This document shows positions 8,755 through 17,525 of a stretch of 64,000 nt of DNA, piece by piece. The stretch is from CAVOXO01 sp963700425 (GTDB taxonomy: Bacteria > Actinomycetota > Acidimicrobiia > Acidimicrobiales > Microtrichaceae): the NCBI GenBank assembly GCA_963700425.1, contig CAVOXO010000001.1, forward strand, positions 248,001 through 312,000, in the 5' to 3' direction. The notes beneath the pieces are model-generated. The model worked only from the letters and a program-made list of their open reading frames with translations, was not told the origin of the DNA and did no database searches. Positions within the stretch are counted from its first letter, which is position 1. Every line of letters starts with the position of its first letter. A program made the translations under genes and the position numbers.

Positions 8755-9847
8755 CCTCAAGGCAGGTCTCGACGCCCCGATCTGTCTGACCTGGGAGCTC
8801 ACCTACGCCTGCAACCTGGCCTGCATCCATTGCCTGTCCAGCTCCGGTCGGCGTGACCCCGGGGAGCTGACCACGGCACAGTGTCTCGAGGTGATCGACG
8901 AGCTTCGCCGCATGCAGGTCTTCTACGTGAACATCGGCGGTGGCGAACCGATGCTGCGCCGGGACTTCTTCGAGATCGTCGACTACGCGACCTCCCATCA
9001 GGTGGGGGTGAAGTTCTCGACGAACGGCACCTACATCGACGCCGATGCGGCGGCCCGGTTCGCGGCGATGGACTATCTCGACATCCAGATCTCCATCGAC
9101 GGCGCGGACGCCGAGGTCAACGACGCGGTCCGTGGTGTGGGCAGCTTCGATGCGGCTCGTCGGGCCATGGACAACCTGGCCGAGGCCGGTTTCGAGGGAT
9201 TCAAGCTGTCCTTGGTGGTGACCCGCCACAACGTCGACCAGCTCGACGAGTTCAAGTCCATCGCGGACTCCTACGGCGCCCAGCTGCGGGTCACCCGCCT
9301 GCGCCCCTCGGGCCGGGGCGCCGACAGCTGGGCCGATCTGCATCCGACCGACCAACAGCAGCGGCGCCTGTACCGGTGGCTCATCGATCGCCCCGACGTG
9401 TTGACCGGCGACTCGTTCTTCCACCTGTCGGCCTTGGGGGACCCTCTGCCCGGTCTGAACCTCTGCGGGGCCGGTCGGGTGGTCTGCCTCATCGATCCCG
9501 TCGGCGACGTCTACGCGTGTCCCTTCGTCATCCACGATGACTTCCTGGCGGGCAACGTCAGCGAGGGCTTCGAGAACGTGTGGCGGCGCAGCGATCTGTT
9601 CACGTCGCTGCGGGAGCCTACGTCGGCTGGCGCGTGCGCGAGCTGTGGGAGCTACGACGCCTGTCAGGGAGGTTGTATGGCTGCGAAGTTCTTCGTCGGA
9701 CTCGACCTGAGCGACCCTGATCCGGAGTGTGTGGAAGGCCATGCCGAGCCCCTTCTCGCGGCACTGGCCGGCACTCCCCCCCGCCCCTCGGGGGACCATT
9801 CCAGAGGTGTGTCCGTCGCTCTGGGTGTGAAGCGGACCCGTGACTGA
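8729..9847 (+). CDS. mftC: Mycofactocin radical SAM maturase MftC
   Basis: 372-residue radical SAM/SPASM enzyme. The SAM-binding [4Fe-4S] cluster uses CNLACIHC (Cys28, Cys32, Cys35), the GGE motif is NIGGGEPM (about 70), and the SPASM cysteines fall in CASCGSYDACQGGC near residues 300-313. MftC performs oxidative decarboxylation and then C-C cross-linking of the MftA C-terminal Val-Tyr. GTG start overlaps mftB by 26 bp; the 3' end overlaps the following OYE gene by 8 bp. All catalytic cysteines are present. Confidence 0.96.
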   Translation: MSATQLTDDLKAGLDAPICLTWELTYACNLACIHCLSSSGRRDPGELTTAQCLEVIDELRRMQVFYVNIGGGEPMLRRDFFEIVDYATSHQVGVKFSTNGTYIDADAAARFAAMDYLDIQISIDGADAEVNDAVRGVGSFDAARRAMDNLAEAGFEGFKLSLVVTRHNVDQLDEFKSIADSYGAQLRVTRLRPSGRGADSWADLHPTDQQQRRLYRWLIDRPDVLTGDSFFHLSALGDPLPGLNLCGAGRVVCLIDPVGDVYACPFVIHDDFLAGNVSEGFENVWRRSDLFTSLREPTSAGACASCGSYDACQGGCMAAKFFVGLDLSDPDPECVEGHAEPLLAALAGTPPRPSGDHSRGVSVALGVKRTRD

Positions 9848-11807
9848 TCCGCAGCTGCATCTGGGCCGGCGCGCCGCGCCCTCTCCGATCGTCTTCGGTC
9901 CCCACGAGACGAACCTGGGTCGGGGTCGGGCGTTCTCCGCCGACCACGTCGCCTACTACGAGCGCCGAGCCGCAGGTGGGGTCGGCGTCATCGTGACCGA
10001 AGAGGCCTCGGTCCATCCGAGCGACTGGCCGTACGAACGATGTCCCGCCGCGTGGGACGCCCCGCCAGGTTGGGAGCGGATCGCGGAGGCGGTCCACCCG
10101 CATGGATCGTTGGTCATCGCTGCTCTCGGCCACTCCGGTGGTCAGGGATCGAGCGCCTATTCGCAGTCCGCGCTGTGGGCACCGTCGCGCGTTCCCGAGG
10201 TCGACACCCGCGAGGTCCCCAAGTCCATGGAGGACAGCGATGTGACGGCGGTGATCGATGCGTTCGCCGAGGCCTCGGCGGCGGCTGTCGCCTCGGGGTG
10301 CGACGGTGTGGAGATCAACATCGGTCAGCACTCCCTCATCCGTCAGTTCCTGTCGGGTCTGACGAACCAGCGCGGCGACCGCTGGGCCGATCGGCCGGCG
10401 TTCGCCCACGCGGTGCTCACCGGCGTACGCGAGGCCGTCGGCACCGCCGTCGTCGGGATGAGGTTCAGCGCCGACGAGATGGCACCGTGGGCCGGGATCG
10501 TCCCCGAGCACGGTGCCGAGCTGGCGGCCGAGCTCGCCACCCACGTCGACTACGTCACGGTGGTGCGAGGTTCGATCTTCTCCGTCGGTGCGACGCGCCC
10601 CGACAGCCACACGACCGCCGGCTTCAACGCCGAGCTGGTGACGACGGTCCGTTCGGCCGTGCGCGACGCCCACGGTGACCGGGTGGCCGTCCTCGGCCAG
10701 GGTTCGGTCGTCGATGTGGCCATGGCGCGCCGGTGGATGGAGGAGGGGCGATGCGACGGCGTCGAGATGACCCGGGCACTCATCGCGGATGCGGCTCTCG
10801 TCGCGACCTCCGCCCGAGGCGGCAAGCCGAGACCGTGCCTGCTGTGCAACCAGACCTGCCAGGTGCGTGACGCACGGAACCCGATCATCACCTGTGTCGT
10901 CGATCCTCTCTCGGGCCACGAACGTCACGACCCCGACCCCGAGGGGTCCATGGCCTCCGACGGCCCGCCGCCCGGCGACTCGACGACGGGTTCGGCCCGG
11001 CGGGCGGTGGTCGTGATGGGTGCCGGGGTGGCGGGCCTCGAAGCCGCCAGGGTGGCCGCCCTCGCGGGTTGGGACGTGGAGGTCCGCGAACGGGCGGAGG
11101 TCGGAGGAATGGTTCGCGTCGCGTCGCGTGCGCCCGGACGGGCCTCGCTCGGCGCCGTGGTCGACTGGCTGGAGTCCGAGTGCCGCCGCCTCGGAGTCCG
11201 GATCGTTCAGAGCAGCGTCGTGCCCGAGTCGGGTCCGGTCATCGTCGCCACCGGATCGATCCCTGCTCCACCGAGCTACCGGGTCACCGCGGCGGCCACC
11301 GTGATGACCGCCGCCGAGATCCTCGAGACCGACGACATCGACGGCCCCGTCGCCGTCTGGGATCCGATCGGTGGGCCGATCGGTGTCTCGATCGCCGAGA
11401 CCCTGGCGGACAAGGTGGCAGTCGTTCTCATCACGCCGGACAACATCGTCGGCAATGAGCTCAGCCGGTCGGGGGATCTCGCCCCGGCCAACTCCCGCCT
11501 CGCCGTCGCCGGGGTCGATCTGGTGAAGCGCGCCGTTCTCCGCAAGGTCGTCAAGGCTGCCGTGGAGGTGGAGGACCGCTTCTCGGGCGCCGTGCAGCGC
11601 ATTCCGGCCGCGGTGCTCGTCGATGCCGGCCACCGCCTCCCCGACGACGCGGTGTTCCGGAGCGCCCCCGAGGGAGCGGTCCGAGCGGGCGACTGCGTGG
11701 CTCCCCGCACGATCGCCGAGGCGATACGGGAGGGTCGCTCCGCCGCCCTCGCTCTCGACGGTCGGGTTCCGGTGAGCGACGGAGTGCCCATGGGCGGACA
11801 TGGCTGA
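9840..11807 (+). CDS. Mycofactocin-system FadH/OYE-family oxidoreductase 1
   Basis: 655-residue 2,4-dienoyl-CoA reductase-type flavoprotein. An N-terminal OYE TIM barrel (about 1-330) is followed by a [4Fe-4S] site with Cys in CLLCNQTC plus a fourth Cys about 13 residues on (near 333-353). A C-terminal dinucleotide domain then has VVVMGAGVAGLEAARVAA (about 390). Family members of this type occur in many mycofactocin loci, but their reaction has not been settled. It sits directly behind mftC (8-bp overlap), in the place where other genomes carry mftD. It is divergent from its neighbour OYE 2, so this is not a recent tandem duplication. Confidence 0.85.
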   Translation: MTDPQLHLGRRAAPSPIVFGPHETNLGRGRAFSADHVAYYERRAAGGVGVIVTEEASVHPSDWPYERCPAAWDAPPGWERIAEAVHPHGSLVIAALGHSGGQGSSAYSQSALWAPSRVPEVDTREVPKSMEDSDVTAVIDAFAEASAAAVASGCDGVEINIGQHSLIRQFLSGLTNQRGDRWADRPAFAHAVLTGVREAVGTAVVGMRFSADEMAPWAGIVPEHGAELAAELATHVDYVTVVRGSIFSVGATRPDSHTTAGFNAELVTTVRSAVRDAHGDRVAVLGQGSVVDVAMARRWMEEGRCDGVEMTRALIADAALVATSARGGKPRPCLLCNQTCQVRDARNPIITCVVDPLSGHERHDPDPEGSMASDGPPPGDSTTGSARRAVVVMGAGVAGLEAARVAALAGWDVEVRERAEVGGMVRVASRAPGRASLGAVVDWLESECRRLGVRIVQSSVVPESGPVIVATGSIPAPPSYRVTAAATVMTAAEILETDDIDGPVAVWDPIGGPIGVSIAETLADKVAVVLITPDNIVGNELSRSGDLAPANSRLAVAGVDLVKRAVLRKVVKAAVEVEDRFSGAVQRIPAAVLVDAGHRLPDDAVFRSAPEGAVRAGDCVAPRTIAEAIREGRSAALALDGRVPVSDGVPMGGHG

Positions 11808-11857
11808 CCGTTCCCGCCAGGTTCGCCCCCACCACCGCTCACCTCTACCGTGTCCGT

Positions 11858-13807
11858 ATGGGTGAACGCCTGCTGTGGTCGCCGCTTCGCATCGGGCCGG
11901 TGACCGTTCGGAATCGACTCGTCTTCTCCGCCCATCTCACCAACTACGCCACCCAGGACGGCTTGCCGTCGGAACAGCACGTGGCTTACTACGAGGCCCG
12001 AGCGGCCGGTGGTGCCGGCCTGATCATCACCGAGGAGCACTCGACCCATTCCACCGACTGGCCCTACGAGAAGCTGATCCACGGATACAAGCCCGAGGTG
12101 CTCCCGGGGTACCGGGCCATCACCGAGGCCGTCCATCGTCACGGGACGCCGATCTTCGCCCAGATCAACCACAACGGCGGGCAGGCCTCGTCGATGTACA
12201 GCCGGCTGCCGGTCTGGGCGCCCTCCGCGGTTCCCGATCCGCTCTTCCGAGAGGTTCCCAAGGCGGTGTCGATCGAGGAGATCCGATCCATCGTCGCCGG
12301 ATACGCCGAGGTTGCCGAGCGCTGCGTCGAGGGTGGTTTCGACGGCATCGAGCTGCAGTGCTCCCACTCGTCGATCGTGCGGGGGTTCCTCTCGCCGGCG
12401 ACCAACGTCCGCACCGACCGCTACGGGGGAACACTCGAGAACCGGGCCCGTCTCCTGATCGACGTGGTCGACGCGGTGCGCGACGCCATCGGGCCGGGCA
12501 TGGCACTCGGGGTGCGGATCTGTGGCGACGAGCTGATCGAGGGTGGTACGACCATCGACGAGGCCGTCGCGGTGTCTCGGCTGGTGGAGGCGACCGGCCG
12601 GGTCGACTACATCAACACCTCCATCGGCGTGGCCACGGCGTCGCTGTTCATGATCGAGGCGTCGATGCACATTCCGCCGGGATACGCGATGTTCATCCCG
12701 TCCGCCATCAGGGCCGCGGTCGACGTCCCCGTCGTCGGTGTGGGGCGCTTCAAGGATCCGGTCCAGGCCGAGCGTGCTCTCGAGGAGGGCCAGTGCGATC
12801 TGGTCGGAGTCGTGAGAGGGCAGATCGCGGATCCCGACTTCGCCGCCAAGGCCCGCTCCGGCCACGCCGACGACACCCGCCTGTGCCTGTCGTGCAATCA
12901 GGAGTGCGTGGGACGGATGGGGCTCAACCGCTGGTTGGGTTGCATCGAGAACCCGGCGACCGGGCGGGAATCGTCGGGTGTCGGCCAGGTCCGTCTCAGC
13001 GACCGTCCCCTGAGGATCATGGTGGTGGGCGCCGGCCCCGCAGGTCTCCAGGCCGCCATCGCCGCGGCCCGCAACGGGCACCTGGTGACGGTGTGGGAGC
13101 GGTCGTCGGAGGCGGGTGGTCAGGTCCGGCTCGCTGCGTCGGTTCCCAACCGGGCGGAGTTCGGTGATCTGGTCCGAAATCAGCTGACCGAATGTGCCCG
13201 GCTGGGAGTCAGGATCGACTACGGCGTGACCGCAGAGGTCGACTCGATCACCGCGGCCCGGCCCGATCGGGTCATCGTCGCCACGGGGGCACGGCCGTCC
13301 CGCCCGTGGTGGGCCCCTCCCGATGCCGACTGGATCGTCGATGTCCGCGACGTGCTGGAGGGGCGCGTCGAGCCCACCGGCAGCGTGCTCGTCCTCGACG
13401 AGATCGGCTTCCACCACGCGACGTCGGTCGCTGAGCTTCTCGCCGACCGCGGGTGCGCGGTCGAGGTGGTGACTCCGGGAATGGTCGTCGGGCAGGACCT
13501 GGGCGTCACCCTCGACATGGAGGGGTGGTGGATACGCGCCGGAGCGAAGGGCATCGTCCAGACCACCGAACTCGTCCCGATGGGGGTCGACGGTCACACG
13601 GTGTCCTTCCAGCACCATCCGACGGGGTCGATGACCGAGCGCACCGCGGAGTGGATGGTGCTCGCCGTTCCCGCCGAACCGGCCGAGGAGCTCTACCTGC
13701 AACTCGGTGCTGGGGGAGTCGAGGTCGAGAGGGTGGGGGACTGTGTGGCCCCCCGGCGAGCCCACGCTGCGGTTATCGAGGGTGAACGGGTGGGAGCGGC
13801 GCTCTGA
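11858..13807 (+). CDS. Mycofactocin-system FadH/OYE-family oxidoreductase 2
   Basis: 649-residue paralogue of the preceding enzyme with the same layout. The OYE barrel has a typical substrate region (HNGGQASSMYS, near 108; LQCSHSSIVRGFLSPATNVRTDRYGG, about 166-191). The [4Fe-4S] site is CLSCNQEC plus a Cys 12 residues later (about 343-362), and the FAD/NAD domain has MVVGAGPAGLQAAIAAARNG (about 388). It should use FMN, FAD and an iron-sulfur cluster to reduce an enone-like substrate. The gene has its own short leader (50 bp) and ATG 11858. A close OYE-family member outside mycofactocin metabolism is the alternative, but placement favours the cluster role. Confidence 0.86.
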   Translation: MGERLLWSPLRIGPVTVRNRLVFSAHLTNYATQDGLPSEQHVAYYEARAAGGAGLIITEEHSTHSTDWPYEKLIHGYKPEVLPGYRAITEAVHRHGTPIFAQINHNGGQASSMYSRLPVWAPSAVPDPLFREVPKAVSIEEIRSIVAGYAEVAERCVEGGFDGIELQCSHSSIVRGFLSPATNVRTDRYGGTLENRARLLIDVVDAVRDAIGPGMALGVRICGDELIEGGTTIDEAVAVSRLVEATGRVDYINTSIGVATASLFMIEASMHIPPGYAMFIPSAIRAAVDVPVVGVGRFKDPVQAERALEEGQCDLVGVVRGQIADPDFAAKARSGHADDTRLCLSCNQECVGRMGLNRWLGCIENPATGRESSGVGQVRLSDRPLRIMVVGAGPAGLQAAIAAARNGHLVTVWERSSEAGGQVRLAASVPNRAEFGDLVRNQLTECARLGVRIDYGVTAEVDSITAARPDRVIVATGARPSRPWWAPPDADWIVDVRDVLEGRVEPTGSVLVLDEIGFHHATSVAELLADRGCAVEVVTPGMVVGQDLGVTLDMEGWWIRAGAKGIVQTTELVPMGVDGHTVSFQHHPTGSMTERTAEWMVLAVPAEPAEELYLQLGAGGVEVERVGDCVAPRRAHAAVIEGERVGAAL

Positions 13808-13833
13808 GAGCGCACTCCTAGACTCGCCTCGCG

Positions 13834-14337
13834 ATGCCTCACGTTCAGAACGCATCGCGGCGACGGTGGCTCGTCGCCGCGACGATGACCGTGCTGGCGG
13901 TCACAGTGGTCGGAAGTCTCCGGCTCACCGATGACCAGTGGCCGATCGCACCGTTCCGCATGTTCTCGTATGCGAATGATCCCGATGGTGTGGTGCGTGC
14001 CATGGCGGTGGGGGTGGAGAGAACCGACGGCGTCAGTGGCGTCATCGGAGCCGACCACGTGGGCCTCCGGCGTGCCGAACTCGAGGAACAGACCCCCTGG
14101 GACCGCCGGGTCCCCGACGAGCGCATGGACGACCTGGTCGAGGCCTACAACGCGCGCCACGACACCCGGCTGCGCCGTATGCAGGTGATTCTCCGGACCC
14201 AGCAGATGCGCGACGGCAAACCCGTCGGCGCCGAGACGGTCGAGGTGATCGGAGAGTGGATCGCCCCCGACGAGTCCCTGACGCCCACGCCGATCGATCT
14301 GCCCGATGCCGAGCCGTGGGACGGGTACGGCTCGTGA
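13834..14337 (+). CDS. Small membrane-anchored protein of unknown function
   Basis: 167 residues. One N-terminal membrane helix or signal anchor (WLVAATMTVLAVTVVGSL, about residues 12-29) is followed by an outside domain with no motif I recognise. A DDQWPIAPFRMFSYANDPDG stretch is the most distinctive part. The stop overlaps the start of the HTTM gene by 4 bp, so the two are translationally coupled and probably form one functional unit. Such a pairing of a single-pass protein with an HTTM partner recalls secretion or modification systems, but I assign no function. Confidence 0.75.
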   Translation: MPHVQNASRRRWLVAATMTVLAVTVVGSLRLTDDQWPIAPFRMFSYANDPDGVVRAMAVGVERTDGVSGVIGADHVGLRRAELEEQTPWDRRVPDERMDDLVEAYNARHDTRLRRMQVILRTQQMRDGKPVGAETVEVIGEWIAPDESLTPTPIDLPDAEPWDGYGS

Positions 14338-15182
14338 CCTCCCGGCTCGTGGACTGGTGGTTCGCCCCGATGCCCTGGCGTCGCGTGCGGATCCTGTCGA
14401 GGATCTCGTTCGGCGTCGTGCTGTTCACGGTGTTCTGGACCGATCGATGGGCAGCGGGGCATGCCGACGCCCCACGGTCGTTCTACCAACCGATCCAGAT
14501 GCTGCGGGCACTCCACCTCCCCGCTCCGACGGGGGCGACCCTGTTGGTGCTCCAGTTGACGATCGTCGTGGCCGTGCTCGCGGCAGCCTTCGGATCGGCG
14601 TCGCGATGGGCCAATGCCGTGGTCGCCGCCTCGTACACGCTGTGGTTGGCATGGGCGTTCAGCTTCTCGAAGGTCGACCACGATCGACTCACGATCGTCG
14701 TCGCTCTGTGGGTCTTCACCGTCGTGCCCGGTCGCGAGTCCGACGGCGACGATCTCAGCGGGTGGGCGATCCGGACGATTCAGGCGGTGTTCCTCCTTGC
14801 CTATCCGTTGTCGGCGTGGTCGAAGATCCGCAAGTCGGGGTGGGGTTGGGCCTCACAGGCGACCTTCTCCCGGGCCATCATCCGTCGCGGGAGCGCGTTC
14901 GGGGACATGCTGGTGAATCACCGGACGCTGCTGGTCGTGGGTCAGTGGGCGTTCATCACCTTCGAATTCGTGGCGATCTCGGCGCTGTGGCTTCAGGGAC
15001 GTGGTCGGGCCGTGGTGCTGTGGGGGATCGTCGGCCTCCACTTCTTCACCTATCTCGCCATCGGGATCCACTTCCTGCCGCACTCGATCTTCCTGCTGTC
15101 GTTCCTTCCCCTCGAGACGATGTTGCCGTCGCTCGGTCGTCGATCAGCGGAGGTTCGCCTGGGCGCCGATCGAGTGACGTGA
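14334..15182 (+). CDS. HTTM-domain (vitamin K carboxylase-like) membrane protein
   Basis: 282 residues from GTG 14334, chosen because it gives a 4-bp overlap with the upstream stop; a longer in-frame start exists. Several hydrophobic helices are visible (ISFGVVLFTVFW, LLVLQLTIVVAVLAAAFG, LWVFTVVPG, AFITFEFVAISALWL, VVLWGIVGLHFFTYLAIGIHFLP). The FYQPIQMLRALH segment and a GLHFFTYLAIGIHF helix are features of HTTM proteins, a family that includes the gamma-glutamyl carboxylases and DoxX-like proteins. The 3' end runs 39 bp into the convergent patatin gene. Role in mycofactocin metabolism unknown. Confidence 0.78.
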   Translation: MTSRLVDWWFAPMPWRRVRILSRISFGVVLFTVFWTDRWAAGHADAPRSFYQPIQMLRALHLPAPTGATLLVLQLTIVVAVLAAAFGSASRWANAVVAASYTLWLAWAFSFSKVDHDRLTIVVALWVFTVVPGRESDGDDLSGWAIRTIQAVFLLAYPLSAWSKIRKSGWGWASQATFSRAIIRRGSAFGDMLVNHRTLLVVGQWAFITFEFVAISALWLQGRGRAVVLWGIVGLHFFTYLAIGIHFLPHSIFLLSFLPLETMLPSLGRRSAEVRLGADRVT

Positions 15183-15989
15183 GTCCCTCAGCTCCTGGCG
15201 CTCGTCGAGTTCGGCGAGCCGTCGCCGGAGCCGTGAGGAGACGGTCTCGAGGGCCAACGGATAGATCTCGAGCGCCAGGGCCGCGTTCATGAGGTTCCCT
15301 GGCCGGGATCCGACCGCCCGGGCGACCCTCCGGCCGGGGCGGAGAACGATCGTCGTCCCGCCATGGCGTGACCTCCAGGCCGACAACGCCCGGCGGGCCG
15401 CATGTTCGAACGAGCGCCCGACCGCCCCGAACAGGTGCCCTGCGATCGGCAGGGATGCGACGAGGAGGTCGGCGGGGTGGGCTGCGTGGGCGGCCGCCAT
15501 GGATCGGACGCCTCCGTCGACGTATCGGCGGGACCCGATCGAGTGGGGAGCGAACAGGGCGGGGACGGCCGACGATGCCGCGATGAGGTCCGCGAGGTCG
15601 TGATCACCCCCCGACAGCAACCGGTGACGCATGGAGGGCAGCTCTACGACAGCCACCCTGGCGTGCGCAACGCGGGCATCTCCGATGATCCCCCGCGCGA
15701 GATCCGCGAGGAAGCCGGGGGACCGGTTCGGGAGATCGAGGTCGCTGAACGACTCGAAGGTCTCGATTCCGAATCCCAGGTGGGCCGCACCGCAGGCCCA
15801 CGATCCTGCGCTCGTGCCGATGGACGGTGCCCGGGACGGATCGAGCCCGGCCTGACGGAGCGCCTCGATGACTGCGAGATGCCACGCGATACCCACCGCG
15901 CCGCCGCCGCCGTAGACCATCGAGAGTGACGTTCTCGTCGTCTGCGGCACACCGCCGGTGGAGGGGACCGTGTCGGGCACGGGAGACAT
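15144..15989 (-). CDS. Patatin-like phospholipase
   Basis: About 281 residues from ATG 15989 (a longer in-frame reading reaches 16073). Features are an oxyanion-type GGGGAVGIAWHLAVIEAL (about 26-43), a nucleophile elbow GTSAGS (about 58-63) and the catalytic-dyad Asp in YVDGGVRS (about 160). Patatins are Ser-Asp acyl hydrolases acting on phospholipids or acyl lipids. It lies on the strand opposite to the mycofactocin genes and splits that locus into two runs. Likely an inserted gene with its own promoter; no signal peptide is evident. Confidence 0.85.
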   Translation of the reverse strand: MSPVPDTVPSTGGVPQTTRTSLSMVYGGGGAVGIAWHLAVIEALRQAGLDPSRAPSIGTSAGSWACGAAHLGFGIETFESFSDLDLPNRSPGFLADLARGIIGDARVAHARVAVVELPSMRHRLLSGGDHDLADLIAASSAVPALFAPHSIGSRRYVDGGVRSMAAAHAAHPADLLVASLPIAGHLFGAVGRSFEHAARRALSAWRSRHGGTTIVLRPGRRVARAVGSRPGNLMNAALALEIYPLALETVSSRLRRRLAELDERQELRDSRHSIGAQANLR

Positions 15990-16036
15990 GGTGAACGATT
16001 CGAGCCCAAAAGACGAGGGTGAAACCCGGATCGGGG

Positions 16037-16435
16037 TCAGGCCCGCCGTCGACGTCGGCGGGAACGGAGGCACCGCAGAACTGCGAGCAGAGCGACGATG
16101 GCGGCCGCGACGGCAGCCGGGTTCATGGTGGAGCGCCCGGCCCCGGCGGGCGATGAGTCGGCCGTGGTCCAGGCCGCTCCCGCCGCGGGCGTCGCAGCGG
16201 GTCCCTCGCCGGAACCGGGAGTGTCCGATCCACGCGGCGGTTCGAACGGGATGACCCGGGCGCCCGTCTCCGGCGCCGGTTCGGGCGACAGGCGGTGGAT
16301 CACCGTCGAGTCATCGGTGTCTGTCCCGAGGTGAGGGCGACACGGGCCCGAGTCGGCCCCTTCCACTCCCCAACCCGCGGGTCGCCGGCACGGCTCACCC
16401 TTTGCTGTCGGACGGCCGCAGATGTTCGGGTCCAT
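16037..16435 (-). CDS. Small Cys-rich protein with C-terminal membrane anchor
   Basis: 132 residues from ATG 16435. The N-terminus has a zinc-ribbon-like pattern, CGRPTAKGEPCRRPAG followed by CRPH (about residues 6-37), which resembles small Cys/His modules of phage-type and actinobacterial hypothetical proteins. The middle is Pro/Gly-rich. The end is a single hydrophobic helix (MNPAAVAAAIVALLAVL) capped by an Arg run. A longer reading upstream to 16714 overlaps the ETF gene start and is unlikely. I do not recognise a function. It lies just upstream of the patatin gene on the same strand, so the two may be co-transcribed. Confidence 0.6.
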   Translation of the reverse strand: MDPNICGRPTAKGEPCRRPAGWGVEGADSGPCRPHLGTDTDDSTVIHRLSPEPAPETGARVIPFEPPRGSDTPGSGEGPAATPAAGAAWTTADSSPAGAGRSTMNPAAVAAAIVALLAVLRCLRSRRRRRRA

Positions 16436-16571
16436 TCGGGTCTCCAGCAGAGGACAGGGCGCACCAAGGGGCACTGGCGACCATCGGGTCGGCCAGTGAA
16501 CGACGAGTGTACGGCCGCGCCGGGCACGGTGCCTGACAATCTCCCGCAGGTGACCCTCTAACCTGGCCGGA

Positions 16572-17525
16572 ATGTCTGCCGGCCCTCTCGCCCTCATCCC
16601 CGTGCGCGCCGGCGAGATGAGCGCGGCGGGACTCGAGACGGCCTCGGCCATCGGCGGGACGCCACTGCTCGTCGGCCAGACCCTCGGACCGGCGGCGGCG
16701 GCGTTGGCGGGCATCGTCGAAGGGGTGACGCTGGCAGAGAGCCCGACCCTTCAGCCCGGGCGGTTGGCCCGTTCGCTGTCTCCCCATGTGGGCGGGTTCG
16801 ATCACATCGTCCTACCGGGGACCCCCGACGGTCGGGATCTCGGGGCGCGCCTGGCCGCACAGCTCGGATGGGCCTATGTCGGCACCGCCCTCGAGGTCGG
16901 CCACCGGGTTGCGCTGGTCCCCCGTCACGGGGGGGAACTCATGGCTCGCCGCCACCTCGACGGACCCTTCGTGGCCACCCTGCAACGGGGCATCGTGGCG
17001 GTCGTCACGGGGAGCTCCGAGACCGTCACCACGTCGTCGATCGATCTCGAAGTCGACGGGGGAGGGGATCTTGTCGATGCGATCCCGCTCTCGATCGAGG
17101 GGCCCGACGCGGAGACGATGGATCTGGCCGAGGCACCCCGCATCATCGGCGGCGGTGCGGGAATGATGCACGGCGACGACATCGCTGCGGCCTTCTCCAC
17201 CCTGGTTCGGGCCGGAGCGGCGGTGGGGGCGTCGATGGGCGCGACCAGGGTCGTCACCGACGCCGGTTGGGTACCTCATGCCCGCCAGATCGGAACGACC
17301 GGGGTGGTGGTCGACCCCGACCTGTACATGGCATTCGGGATATCGGGCGCGGTCCAGCACACCGCCGGACTCGGCCGACCGCGCCATGTCGTCTCGGTCA
17401 ACACCGATCCCCACTGTCCGATGATGGCCATGGCCGACCTTGCGGTCGTCTCCGATGCCAACGAGACGCTCGCGATCCTCGAACGGCTCCTGAGCGGATC
17501 GCCATCGGGGGGTGGAGCGGAATGA
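16572..17525 (+). CDS. Mycofactocin-associated ETF alpha subunit (FixB-like)
   Basis: 317 residues. The C-terminal FAD-binding domain of ETF-alpha is clear: GASMGATRVVTDAGWVPHARQIGTTG (about 217-242), GISGAVQHTAG (about 257) and NTDPHCPMMAMADLAVVSD (about 278-296). The N-terminal half is weakly conserved, as in divergent ETFs. It would hold FAD and, with the beta subunit at 19119, pass electrons to the FixC-like protein encoded next (ATGA overlap). Similar ETF genes are known beside mycofactocin loci, which suggests they collect electrons from mycofactocin-dependent enzymes. Begins a new transcription run after the inserted minus-strand genes. Confidence 0.88.
   Translation: MSAGPLALIPVRAGEMSAAGLETASAIGGTPLLVGQTLGPAAAALAGIVEGVTLAESPTLQPGRLARSLSPHVGGFDHIVLPGTPDGRDLGARLAAQLGWAYVGTALEVGHRVALVPRHGGELMARRHLDGPFVATLQRGIVAVVTGSSETVTTSSIDLEVDGGGDLVDAIPLSIEGPDAETMDLAEAPRIIGGGAGMMHGDDIAAAFSTLVRAGAAVGASMGATRVVTDAGWVPHARQIGTTGVVVDPDLYMAFGISGAVQHTAGLGRPRHVVSVNTDPHCPMMAMADLAVVSDANETLAILERLLSGSPSGGGAE

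Noticed and set aside
13799..13813. Small hairpin at the end of the second OYE gene as terminator
   Set aside because: Only six base pairs around the stop codon and no T-run; too weak to claim.
11276..13855. An 859-residue minus-strand frame across the second OYE gene
   Set aside because: Composition is His/Arg/Asp-rich without any domain; it mirrors the codon bias of the OYE gene on the other strand.
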